Origin: Candidatus Allofournierella merdavium
GTDB taxonomy: Bacteria; Bacillota; Clostridia; Oscillospirales; Ruminococcaceae
Direction of reading: 5' to 3'
Assembly: GCA_019118765.1 (NCBI GenBank)
Contig: DWYI01000055.1
Coordinates: 1-33,502 of the forward strand
Length of the DNA stretch: 33,502 nucleotides
A program made the translations under genes and the position numbers. This document shows positions 1-6,672 of this stretch, one piece after another. The notes beneath the pieces were generated by a model, which saw only the letters and a program-made list of their open reading frames with translations, searched no databases and was not told where the DNA came from. How positions within the stretch are numbered: position 1 is the stretch's first letter; every line of letters begins with the position of its first letter.

Positions 1-1256
1 CAGCAAACCATGTCCGACAAGATTGTACAGCTAAACGAGGAAGTAATCAAGGGGCAACTCAAGGAACTTGTGCGCGGAAGCGTAGAGGAAACCCTCAACG
101 AACTGCTGGAGGCCGAAGCAGAAAAGTTGACCCAGGCAGCCCGGTACGAGCGCAATGAACAGCGCCAGGGCTACCGCAGCGGCCATTACAGCCGCAACCT
201 CACCACTACTTCCGGGGATGTCACTCTCAAGGTGCCTAAACTCAAAGGGATCTCCTTTGAGACCGCCATCATTGAGCGGTACCGCCGTCGTGAAAGTAGC
301 GTGGAAGAAGCCCTCATCGAAATGTATCTGGCAGGCGTATCCGTCCGGCGTGTGGAAGATATCACTGAGGCTCTGTGGGGCAGCAAAGTCTCTCCCTCCA
401 CCATTAGTGAGTTGAACAAGAAAGCATACGTCCACATCGAGAATTGGCGAAATCGTCCTCTGCAAGGCGGACGGTATCCGTATGTCTATGTGGATGGAAT
501 CTACCTGCGCCGCAACTGGGGCGGAGAGTTTGAAAATGTAGCCATTCTGGTAGCGATTGCGGTGAATGAGGGTGGATACCGCGAGGTTCTTGGCGCAGCC
601 GAGGGCATGAAGGAGGACAAAGCCAGTTGGGTCAGTTTCTTCCAGTGGCTGCGCGGCCGTGGTCTGGATGGTGTAAAACTCGTTGTTGGCGACAAGTGTC
701 TTGGCATGCTGGAAGCCGTGGGTGAAGTGTTTCCTGAAGCCAAATACCAGCGCTGCACTATCCACTTTTACCGCAATGTCTTCTCTGTCACACCTCGCTC
801 CAAAGTGAAGCTGGTAGCCAAAATGCTCAAGGCAATCCATGCCCAGGAGAGTAAGAAAGCCGCCCGTGAAAAGGCCAGGGCCGTGGTGGAGGAGTTGCGT
901 TGTATGAAGCTGAAAGAGGCCGCTAAGAAGGTGGAGGACAGCATTGAAGAAACACTGACCTACTGCGATTTTCCCAGCGAGCATTGGACTCGCATCCGCA
1001 CCAACAATGTGATTGAGCGGCTGAACCGGGAGATCCGCCGCCGCACTCGCGTGGTGGGGAGTTTTCCGGACGGCAATTCCGCCCTTATGCTGGTCTGTGC
1101 CCGGCTGCGCCATGTGGCTGGTACCCAGTGGGGCAGCAAGAAGTACATGAACATGAAGCACCTGGAGGCGGCCCTTGAGGATGCCTCTATTGCTGGCTGA
1201 CTTCATTCATTCCAGACGCTGCAAACCAAATTTGCGAAAAAATGTTGACACTACCC
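1..1256 (+). mobile_element. IS256-family insertion sequence, right part (left end outside window)
   Basis: The transposase gene fills the element; its left terminus lies before base 1. The right end is probably near 1256, where an AT-rich stretch (about 1226-1256) closes with TGTTGACACTACCC, the kind of terminal repeat seen in clostridial IS256 relatives. The partner repeat cannot be seen, so the exact boundary is inferred. The terminal TTGACA (1245-1250) points outward and could act as a -35 box, but I see no -10 at a suitable distance. Confidence 0.7.
10..1200 (+). CDS. IS256-family (mutator-type) transposase
   Basis: The 396-residue protein matches the usual length of IS256-family DDE transposases. 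It has an N-terminal region ending in a basic RQGYRSGHYSR segment, the first catalytic aspartate in YVDGIYLRR, the second in VVGDKCLG, the C/H pair in YQRCTIHFYRN, and the glutamate in NNVIERLNREIRRR near the C terminus. It catalyses cut-and-paste or copy-out movement of its own element. The reading frame is intact, so the enzyme may be active. The start at ATG 10 is the first in frame; its ribosome site would lie at or before the window edge and is not clear. Codon use is less GC-rich than in the neighbouring chromosomal genes, consistent with an incoming element. Confidence 0.93.
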   Translation: MSDKIVQLNEEVIKGQLKELVRGSVEETLNELLEAEAEKLTQAARYERNEQRQGYRSGHYSRNLTTTSGDVTLKVPKLKGISFETAIIERYRRRESSVEEALIEMYLAGVSVRRVEDITEALWGSKVSPSTISELNKKAYVHIENWRNRPLQGGRYPYVYVDGIYLRRNWGGEFENVAILVAIAVNEGGYREVLGAAEGMKEDKASWVSFFQWLRGRGLDGVKLVVGDKCLGMLEAVGEVFPEAKYQRCTIHFYRNVFSVTPRSKVKLVAKMLKAIHAQESKKAAREKARAVVEELRCMKLKEAAKKVEDSIEETLTYCDFPSEHWTRIRTNNVIERLNREIRRRTRVVGSFPDGNSALMLVCARLRHVAGTQWGSKKYMNMKHLEAALEDASIAG

Positions 1257-1318
1257 ATTTCGACGAAGGGTTTGGTAAAACGGTCCCTTACCAACACAAA
1301 TCTAAATTAGGACGCGCA

Positions 1319-1346
1319 ACAAAAAGAGCCCGCCATCCCGGCGGGC
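1319..1346 (-). terminator. Intrinsic terminator of pduL
   Basis: On the minus strand GCCCGCC (1340-1346) pairs with GGCGGGC (1328-1334) across a five-base loop, followed by TCTTTTTG. It lies just past the pduL stop codon. Confidence 0.8.
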
Positions 1347-1366
1347 CCTGTTGCAGGGTTCTGCGC

Positions 1367-1930
1367 TTATTTGACGATCTCACCCTCGGTGGCGCCGCCG
1401 CAGGCGTTGGACTCGTCGGTGTCGATATGCATGGCGGTGGCGAACTTCTCGCTCACCCGGATGACCACATCGTCGAACACCAGCTTGCGGCCCTCTTTGC
1501 CGCAGGCCACCTTGACGATCTCCTTGTCGGCCACACCCAGCTTCACAGCGTCCTCGGGGGTGACGTGGATGTGGCGCTTGGCCACGATGACGCCCTCTTT
1601 GAGCTCCACCTCGCCGCAGGGGCCCACCAGCTTGCAGGCGCCGGAGCCGGCGATGTCGCCGGACTCGCGCACAGGGGCGGCGATGCCCACCGAGCGGGCG
1701 TCGGTGGCGGACAGTTCCACCTGATCGGCGCTGCGGCAGGGCCCGAGGATGGACACGTTGGCCAGCTCACGCTTGGGGCCCACCACGGTGACCCGCTCGT
1801 TGGAAGCAAACTGGCCGGGCTGGCTCAGGGGCTTTTTGACCGTTAACTCATAGCCGGCGCCGAACAGGGTCTCCAGCGTCTCCTTGGTGACGTGGACGTG
1901 CCGGGCCGAGGTCTCAACCATAAATTTCAT
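1367..1930 (-). CDS. pduL: PduL-type phosphate acyltransferase (phosphotransacylase)
   Basis: The 187-residue protein belongs to the PduL family, which exchanges CoA and phosphate on acetyl or propionyl groups (acyl-CoA + Pi to acyl-phosphate + CoA) and usually works with acetate kinase. Its two beta-barrel halves each carry the metal-binding HxH: H11/H13 in SARHVHVT and H120/H122 in AKRHIHVT. The C-terminal [10 protein letters not shown] supplies a further His/Asp/Glu set. ATG 1930 is chosen because GGGAGG lies nine bases upstream; longer versions of the frame run through the promoter. There is no N-terminal encapsulation peptide and no microcompartment gene nearby, so a soluble, acetate-type enzyme is likely. 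It is monocistronic, divergent from the glycosylase gene. Confidence 0.92.
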   Translation of the reverse strand: MKFMVETSARHVHVTKETLETLFGAGYELTVKKPLSQPGQFASNERVTVVGPKRELANVSILGPCRSADQVELSATDARSVGIAAPVRESGDIAGSGACKLVGPCGEVELKEGVIVAKRHIHVTPEDAVKLGVADKEIVKVACGKEGRKLVFDDVVIRVSEKFATAMHIDTDESNACGGATEGEIVK

Positions 1931-2000
1931 TGTGATTTTCCTCCCTTTATCCTGCGCCGCGCCGCCGCTGGCTGACGCGGTGTTTCCATTTGCCGTATCT

Positions 2001-2028
2001 ATTTTAGCACACAGGGTAAAAAGTTCAA
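2001..2028 (-). promoter_or_regulatory. Sigma-A promoter of pduL
   Basis: On the minus strand TTGAAC (2023-2028), a 16-base spacer and TAAAAT (2001-2006). It lies about 70 bases upstream of the pduL start and touches the divergent glycosylase promoter. Confidence 0.6.
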
Positions 2029-2056
2029 GACAAAACCCCGCTTTTTGTGATATAAT
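2027..2056 (+). promoter_or_regulatory. Promoter of uracil-DNA glycosylase gene
   Basis: A perfect TATAAT (2051-2056) with a weak -35 (AAGACA, 2027-2032, 18-base spacer). Its -35 shares bases with the divergent pduL -35, so the two promoters probably compete for polymerase. Confidence 0.5.
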
Positions 2057-2117
2057 AAGCGCAAATGCCCAGGGCCGCTGCATTTTTTTGCAGACAGCCG
2101 GAAAGGAAGCGCCGCCG

Positions 2118-2684
2118 ATGGATTTTGAAGAACTCAAACAGGAATGTCTTGCCTGCCGCAAGTGCGGCCTGTGTGAGACCCGCACCAACGTGGTGTTCGG
2201 CACCGGCCCCAAAACAGCGGAGGTCATGCTGATTGGCGAGGGCCCCGGCAAGAACGAGGACGAACAGGGCCTGCCCTTTGTGGGGCGCAGCGGCAAGCTG
2301 CTGGATCAGTACCTGACGGCGGTGGACCTCTCCCGGGAGAAAAATGTCTTTATCGCCAACATCGTCAAATGCCGCCCGCCGGAAAACCGCGACCCGCTGC
2401 CCGAGGAGTGGGACGCCTGCCTGCCCTGGCTGCGGGAGCAGTTCCGGATCATCCGCCCGAAGATCATGGTATGCCTGGGGCGCATCGCCGCCCAGCGGCT
2501 GATCCGGCCCGACCTGTCGGTGACGCGGGAACACGGTGTGTTCGAGGAGAAGAACGGCGTGTGGTTCATGGCCACCCTGCATCCCGCCGCACTGCTGCGC
2601 AACCCCAGCCAGAAGCCTCTGGCCTTTGGGGACTTTGTGGCCCTGCGGGAAAAGATCCACGAGGTGTGTGACCACACCTATTGA
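2118..2684 (+). CDS. Family-4 uracil-DNA glycosylase (4Fe-4S)
   Basis: This 188-residue DNA-repair enzyme excises uracil from DNA. The iron-sulfur cysteines are visible: C16 and C19 in [12 protein letters not shown], then C85 and C101 sixteen residues apart, the spacing of thermophile UDGa enzymes. Motif A is [20 protein letters not shown] (residues 40-59) and motif B is the late HP in [14 protein letters not shown] 2118 follows a GGAAAGG ribosome site; the longer frame upstream runs back across the promoter and is rejected. It resembles the family-4 paralogues often annotated as phage SPO1 DNA polymerase-related. It is alone in its transcript and ends at a strong bidirectional hairpin facing the EFR1 remnant. 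Confidence 0.93.
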   Translation: MDFEELKQECLACRKCGLCETRTNVVFGTGPKTAEVMLIGEGPGKNEDEQGLPFVGRSGKLLDQYLTAVDLSREKNVFIANIVKCRPPENRDPLPEEWDACLPWLREQFRIIRPKIMVCLGRIAAQRLIRPDLSVTREHGVFEEKNGVWFMATLHPAALLRNPSQKPLAFGDFVALREKIHEVCDHTY

Positions 2685-2732
2685 CCCATGCCCCCGTGCT
2701 TTTTTGTAAAGTTATATCGCTTTACTGTAAAA

Positions 2733-2775
2733 CGCCGGCCCGGAGAAAGTTCTCCGGGCCGGCGCGGCTTTTTTA
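2733..2775. terminator. Bidirectional terminator between convergent units
   Basis: A 15-base arm at 2733-2747 pairs perfectly with 2750-2764. The plus strand then runs GCGGCTTTTTTA and the minus strand GTTTTAC. It ends the glycosylase transcript and lies at the 3' end of the opposing EFR1 remnant, whose stop codon is at 2773-2775. Confidence 0.88.
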
Positions 2776-3083
2776 CGCGAACCACTCCACCGCGCGGCGG
2801 GCGGAGAAATTTTGCTCCAGCCACGCGCGGGAAGCGGCCGTATCGAATTGCCAGGCCCCCACGGGGCAGCCGATGCTGCAAACGAGGCAGTTGACGCATT
2901 TTGCGCCGTCCACCTCCAGCCGGTCGCTCAAAGCGCCGGTGGGGCAGGCAGCACTGCGGGCGGGCAGGTGCAATTGATAAATTCCGTTGGCAGGCCAAGC
3001 TGTTCGCAAAGCAATTCAGCGGCGCGCTTTGTGCCGCCGGACGGGCTGAAATACGCCGTTTTGACGGCTCGGATCACACTCAT
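2773..3083 (-). pseudogene. Deleted EFR1-family flavodoxin-ferredoxin remnant
   Basis: Two pieces of one protein lie in different frames. From ATG 3083 (ribosome site AAGGGAAG) the frame reads MSVIRAVKTAYFSPSGGTKR, the start of the flavodoxin domain in EFR1-type proteins with its SPSGGTKR FMN-phosphate loop, and stops at 2928 after 51 codons. In another frame, ending at 2773, is a ferredoxin end: ACPTGAL, then CVNCLVCSIGCPVGAW. Intact family members are about 250-280 residues, so over 100 residues of the middle are missing and the junction near 2975-3000 is out of frame. The ribosome site and promoter are still good, so the loss may be recent or an assembly error. A tiny standalone ferredoxin starting inside the second piece is possible but lacks half of its first cluster. 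Confidence 0.75.
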
Positions 3084-3131
3084 TTCCGGACACTTCCCTT
3101 CCTGATGCCGTTAAAGGCAGGTTGTCCCCTC

Positions 3132-3160
3132 ATTATAAACGCCCGGCCCCCGCGCGTCAA
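3132..3160 (-). promoter_or_regulatory. Promoter of the EFR1 remnant, embedded in a hairpin
   Basis: On the minus strand TTGACG (3155-3160), a 17-base spacer and a perfect TATAAT (3132-3137). Most of it lies inside the inverted repeat that follows hisH. Confidence 0.65.
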
Positions 3161-3177
3161 CGCGCAGAGGCCGGGCG
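3138..3177 (-). terminator. Hairpin after hisH
   Basis: On the minus strand CGCCCGGCC (3169-3177) pairs with GGCCGGGCG (3140-3148), followed by TTTATAATG. The T-tract is short, so termination may be partial. It overlaps the next gene's promoter. Confidence 0.5.
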
Positions 3178-3197
3178 CTGTTTGTTTTGAAGGACCT

Positions 3198-3836
3198 TCA
3201 CAGGCTGTCCACAAAGGCCTGCAGCATGGCAAGGCCCACCGGGCCGCTCTTTTCCGGGTGGAACTGAAAGCCGGTCACCCTGCCCCGCTCCACCGCGGCA
3301 CAGACGGTGTGGCCGCCGTATTCCACAGTGGCCGCACACTCCCCGGAGTGAACGGGCAGCGCCTGGAAGCTGTGGACAAAGTAGACCTCATCGCCGTTAT
3401 GGGTGTTGCGCAGCAGACCGTTTTCCGCGCCGGGGGCGATGGTCAGCGCGCTCCAGCCGATGTGGGGCACCTTCAGGGGCTCGCCGTCCGCCGTTTGCTC
3501 CGGCAGGGGTTCCACAGTGCCCTCCACAAGGCCCAGGCCCCTGGTAAAACCGCCCTCGGTGCTGGAATCCAGCAGCATCTGCATACCAAGGCAGATGCCC
3601 AGCAGCGGGGTGCCCTCCCCCGCCTTTTTCACCAGCGGTTCCACCAGCTGCTGGCGGTGCAGCTGCTCCATGCCGTCCGCAAAGGCGCCCACGCCGGGCA
3701 GCACCAGCGCGCCGGCCCGCAAGACCTCCTCCGGCGTGGTGGCAAAGCACACATCGGCGCCGCAGTGCTCCAGGGCCCGGCGCACGCTCAAAAGATTGCT
3801 GCGGCCGTAGTCCACGACCGTTACCATCGGTCTCAT
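3198..3836 (-). CDS. hisH: HisH-like glutaminase subunit of an amidotransferase trio
   Basis: This 212-residue class I glutamine amidotransferase releases ammonia from glutamine for its HisF-like partner. The triad is complete: C82 in LGICLGMQ, H193 and E195 in GFQFHPEKSG. The start codon overlaps the stop of the HisF-like gene (ATGA), so the two are translationally coupled; a second ATG nine bases in is also possible. The family normally serves imidazole-glycerol-phosphate synthase, but no histidine gene is near and the operon begins with an N-acetyl-sugar amidotransferase. This matches the HisH2 role known from surface-glycan clusters such as Pseudomonas wbpG-hisH2-hisF2. It is the last gene of the operon, and the unit is headed by an ANTAR-type attenuator. 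Confidence 0.88.
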   Translation of the reverse strand: MRPMVTVVDYGRSNLLSVRRALEHCGADVCFATTPEEVLRAGALVLPGVGAFADGMEQLHRQQLVEPLVKKAGEGTPLLGICLGMQMLLDSSTEGGFTRGLGLVEGTVEPLPEQTADGEPLKVPHIGWSALTIAPGAENGLLRNTHNGDEVYFVHSFQALPVHSGECAATVEYGGHTVCAAVERGRVTGFQFHPEKSGPVGLAMLQAFVDSL

Positions 3837-4603
3837 CGTCTCACCTCCACGCCCAAGGCCCGTACCTCACTTTTCAGCGTGGGCACATCGGTCTTGCCGT
3901 AGTGCAGGATGCTGCCCACGGCCACCGCATCCGCGCCGCCCTTCGCGGCGGCGGCGATGTCCCCGGCGCAGGACGCGCCGCCGGCGGCGATCACCGGCAC
4001 CTCCACCAGGCCCGCCACCGCGGCGATCAGTTCCTGATCCATGCCGCGCTGAAAGCCCTCTTTGTCCACGCTGGAGAGCAGGATCTCCCCCGCTCCCAGT
4101 GACACTGCCTCTTTTGCCCACTCCAGCACATCCCGGCCGGAGTGCTCCCGGCCGTTGTCATAATAGGCTTCCCAGCCCGCTTCCGGGCGGTTGGGATCCC
4201 GGCGTTTTGCCTGGATGCTGAGCACCATGCACTGACTGCCATAGGCCCGGGCGATCTCGGTGATGAGCTGGGGACGGCGCAGGGCGGCGGTGTTCACCGC
4301 GGCCTTGTCCGCCCCGGCTTTGAGCACCGCGCCCACATCCGCCGCGCTGCGCAGGCCGCCGCCGGCGGTGATGGGGATAAACACGTCGGCGGTGGTGCGC
4401 TCCAGGATGTTACCCAGATTGTTGCGCTCATAGAGGCTGGCCACCGTGTCCAGATACAAAATTTCGTCGATCCCCTGCTCGTAGTAGCGGCAGGCAAAGT
4501 CGTGGGGGTCGCCCAGCTTGCGCAGCCCCTCATACTGGATGCCCTTCACCAGAAAGTCGTCCTTCACATCGAGGCGCGCGATGAGACGTATCTTGCGGCT
4601 CAT
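3833..4603 (-). CDS. hisF: HisF-like subunit (ammonia conduit) of an amidotransferase trio
   Basis: A 256-residue beta/alpha barrel of the HisF family. The first catalytic aspartate is present (D12 in ARLDVKDDFLVKG) and the phosphate-binding turns are recognisable (AGGGLR near 80-85, AAGGAS in the C-terminal half). However, the second essential aspartate of histidine-pathway HisF (Asp130, normally in a [IV]DAKR strand) is glutamine here: Q131 in VLSIQAKRRDP. Without it the cyclase step should fail, which fits a protein that only passes ammonia from HisH to the PP-loop enzyme. It overlaps both neighbours by four bases (ATGA), so all three genes are coupled. Confidence 0.87.
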   Translation of the reverse strand: MSRKIRLIARLDVKDDFLVKGIQYEGLRKLGDPHDFACRYYEQGIDEILYLDTVASLYERNNLGNILERTTADVFIPITAGGGLRSAADVGAVLKAGADKAAVNTAALRRPQLITEIARAYGSQCMVLSIQAKRRDPNRPEAGWEAYYDNGREHSGRDVLEWAKEAVSLGAGEILLSSVDKEGFQRGMDQELIAAVAGLVEVPVIAAGGASCAGDIAAAAKGGADAVAVGSILHYGKTDVPTLKSEVRALGVEVRR

Positions 4604-5967
4604 GCCTGGCCCTCCTTCTGGGGCGCGCCGTAGTCGCAGAGGCTCTCGCCCTCAAAGGGGGTGTGCCGCAGGCTCCAGCGGCCGTTCTCATACTGCCACA
4701 GATGGGGCGAACGGAACCGGTCGGCCAGATGCATGAAATAGTCCATGTCCATTTCCGGCTGCTCGAAGCAGTCGGCGGCGGCGCCGAAGTGCTTTTTGTC
4801 GATGGAGATGTACTGGAAGAAATCCTGGGCGAAGCGCATGGGGAACTCGCCGTCGAACTTCTTGCAGAGGGCCACGCCCTCCTCCCGGGTGATCTCGTGG
4901 TTGCGGATCTCCTGGGCCGCGTCGTAGGTGCAGCGGCCGATGCCGTATTTGATGTAGGTGGTGTAGTAGAAGAAGTCGTCCACCTTGTCGTCGATGGAGT
5001 TGTACTTGGAATAGGTGCCCGCCGTGCGCTCGGGGCTGGGCACAAAGCCGCCGTGCTCCACCGCGTAGTAGTAAGCCCCCTGGGGATGCCACTTCTCATA
5101 GTAGCCCATATAGTGCACCTGGATGTGGTTCTTCTCCACGTCGGAGGTGTCGCTGGGCAGATAGATGGCCAGGTCGGCCTTGTCCACCTTGAAGTCCTCC
5201 TCCAGCTGGCGCAGGGAGACGCCGCCCAGATAGATATGGTCGAAGTCGTTGGTGGCGAAGAAGTGCTCGTCCCGCAGGGCGCTGTCGTTGTCGGCGATGG
5301 GGTTGCCGAACTCGGCCTCGTTCTCACCGTAGAACACCAGCGGGATGCCGAACTTGGCCGCCATCTTGGGGGCCAGCTGCTTCTGGCCCAGAATGAAGGG
5401 CTGGAAGGGATGGAACAGGTTCTCGGTGGCCAGACGGGTGAGCAGCCGATGGGTCAGGCCGTTGGGGGTGCACAGGTAGTTGTCGAACCCGGCGTGGATC
5501 CACGCCTCGAAGTTCTGCCAGCCCCAGGGCGTGTAGATGTGGGGCGCCCAGGTGACGGTGAGGGGGTGCATGCCATACTTGTATTTCAGAAGGTGGGCGG
5601 CGTAGAAGCTGTCCTTGCCGCCGCTGCCCGGCACCAGGCAATCGTAGCTGCCGTCGGTCTTGCGATAGCGGTCGCACAGCTCCCGCAGCTGACGCTCCCG
5701 GTCGGCCCAGTCGATCTTGCCCTCTTTGTTGTGGCAGGCATGGCAGGCGTCACAGACGCCGTCCTCCTGGATGACCATGGTCTTTTTCTTGGAGTGGATG
5801 GTGTGCTCGAACTCGTAGCAGCTGTTGGGCTTCTGGTTGGTCATCACACACTCTTTGCAGAACTTCACCTCCCGGGGCAGGCCGAAGAAGGTCTCCCGCT
5901 GTTCGGGTGGGATGTCGGGGGCATATTTGGAATAGTCGATGGGCAGGTAACGGGGAAGTTTTTCCAT
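4600..5967 (-). CDS. N-acetyl sugar amidotransferase-like PP-loop enzyme (WbpG/PseA family)
   Basis: A 455-residue ATP-PPi-type amidotransferase. It has the family N-terminal C-x2-C (C37, C40 in FCKECVMTNQKP), a second cysteine group (C72, C75, C78) and the PP-loop SGGKDS (115-120), which activates the substrate with ATP so that ammonia from the HisH/HisF pair can replace an oxygen. Known relatives turn an acetamido sugar into an acetamidino sugar (pseudaminic, legionaminic and mannuronic derivatives). This protein is longer than typical WbpG/PseA (about 375-380 residues), with an extra N-terminal stretch of about 36 residues. No sugar-nucleotide or flagellar gene is in the window, so the substrate is unknown. 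ATG 5967 follows AGAAGGAA; the longer frame runs through the leader. It is first in its operon, behind an ANTAR-type attenuator. Confidence 0.85.
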   Translation of the reverse strand: MEKLPRYLPIDYSKYAPDIPPEQRETFFGLPREVKFCKECVMTNQKPNSCYEFEHTIHSKKKTMVIQEDGVCDACHACHNKEGKIDWADRERQLRELCDRYRKTDGSYDCLVPGSGGKDSFYAAHLLKYKYGMHPLTVTWAPHIYTPWGWQNFEAWIHAGFDNYLCTPNGLTHRLLTRLATENLFHPFQPFILGQKQLAPKMAAKFGIPLVFYGENEAEFGNPIADNDSALRDEHFFATNDFDHIYLGGVSLRQLEEDFKVDKADLAIYLPSDTSDVEKNHIQVHYMGYYEKWHPQGAYYYAVEHGGFVPSPERTAGTYSKYNSIDDKVDDFFYYTTYIKYGIGRCTYDAAQEIRNHEITREEGVALCKKFDGEFPMRFAQDFFQYISIDKKHFGAAADCFEQPEMDMDYFMHLADRFRSPHLWQYENGRWSLRHTPFEGESLCDYGAPQKEGQA

Positions 5968-5998
5968 GGTGATGGTTCCTTCTTTCTTTCTTAAATGG

Positions 5999-6067
5999 AA
6001 AACAGGGCACAGGCGGGCGTGGCGGGCGGAACTGTTTCCGCTCACCCAGCGGGCGCCTTTGCCCTGC
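5999..6067 (-). promoter_or_regulatory. ANTAR-type attenuator before the amidotransferase operon
   Basis: On the minus strand GGGC-AAAGGC-GCCC (6051-6064) forms a hairpin with a hexaloop carrying A1 and G4. The same bases are part of a longer terminator: CAGGGCA (6060-6066) pairs with TGCCCTG (6003-6009), with an inner GGCG/CGCC, followed by TTTTCC. The two folds exclude each other. No convincing promoter separates it from the ANTAR gene stop at 6079, so it may control read-through from glnA and the ANTAR gene. Confidence 0.7.
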
Positions 6068-6078
6068 TCAGTGTGTTT

Positions 6079-6639
6079 TTATGGCTCGCCGTAGGTGCGG
6101 ATGATCGCCTGGGCCGCCTCCCGGCTGGAGATGCGCGCATCCATCGCCCGCTTTTCGATCAGGCGGTGGGCCTCCTCCTCGGTGAGGCCCGCGTGCAGCG
6201 CCAGCAGGCACTTGGCCTGGCAGATCACCCGTGCCTCATCCAGACGTTTGGTGAGGCGGCGGTTCTGGTCGATGATCTTCTGCATCCGCTGGCGGCCGGT
6301 GCGAAGCATCCGCACCGCAAAAGCCGCCTGCTGGCGGGAGAGGGGTTTGGGCAGCACCAGCACCCCATACTTTTCCAGGCCCGCGGCGATCTTGTCCGCC
6401 TGGGGCGCGGCGCACAAAAAGATGACGTCCAGGCCGCTCTCCACCGCCTGAATGGCCAGTTCCCGGCCAAACTCGTCCGGCAGGGGGGCGTTGATGACCA
6501 TCAGGCTGCCGCCGTCCGCGGTGAAGCCCCGTCTTGCCTCGCCCGCGCTGGTACAGCACACAGCCGGCCGGCCGGCGGCAAACACGCTTTTCAGTGCCTC
6601 GTGGGTCTGTTTCTCCCCCACGATCCACACGCCTGCCAT
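6079..6639 (-). CDS. ANTAR-domain antiterminator with degenerate receiver domain
   Basis: A 186-residue regulator. Residues 1-115 fold like a response-regulator receiver, but the phosphoacceptor position after strand 3 reads MVINAPLPDEFG, with Asn where Asp is expected; the late lysine (LPKP) is kept. A coiled segment (MQKIIDQNRRLTKRLDEAR) leads into a C-terminal ANTAR domain (CQAKCLLALHAGLTEEEAHRLIEKRAMDARISSREAAQAII), which binds RNA hairpins and prevents transcription termination. It follows glnA by about 30 bases in the same operon, as does NitR in solventogenic clostridia. ATG 6639 has AGGTGA upstream; a GTG nine bases earlier is an alternative. Six attenuators with matching hairpins surround it, making it their likely reader. 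Control is probably by ligand or protein contact, not phosphorylation. Confidence 0.9.
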   Translation of the reverse strand: MAGVWIVGEKQTHEALKSVFAAGRPAVCCTSAGEARRGFTADGGSLMVINAPLPDEFGRELAIQAVESGLDVIFLCAAPQADKIAAGLEKYGVLVLPKPLSRQQAAFAVRMLRTGRQRMQKIIDQNRRLTKRLDEARVICQAKCLLALHAGLTEEEAHRLIEKRAMDARISSREAAQAIIRTYGEP

Positions 6640-6672
6640 GGACTTCACCTGCCTTTCAGGGGAGTTTTGCCG

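Noticed and set aside
1245-1250. Outward promoter at the IS256 right end
   Set aside because: TTGACA is present, but no -10 box occurs at 16-19 bases.
1367-1930. pduL as part of a bacterial microcompartment operon
   Set aside because: No shell, diol-dehydratase or ethanolamine genes nearby, and no encapsulation peptide at the N terminus.
3198-4603. hisH and hisF as part of histidine biosynthesis
   Set aside because: They are coupled to an N-acetyl-sugar amidotransferase gene, no other his gene is present, and the HisF-like protein lacks the second catalytic Asp.
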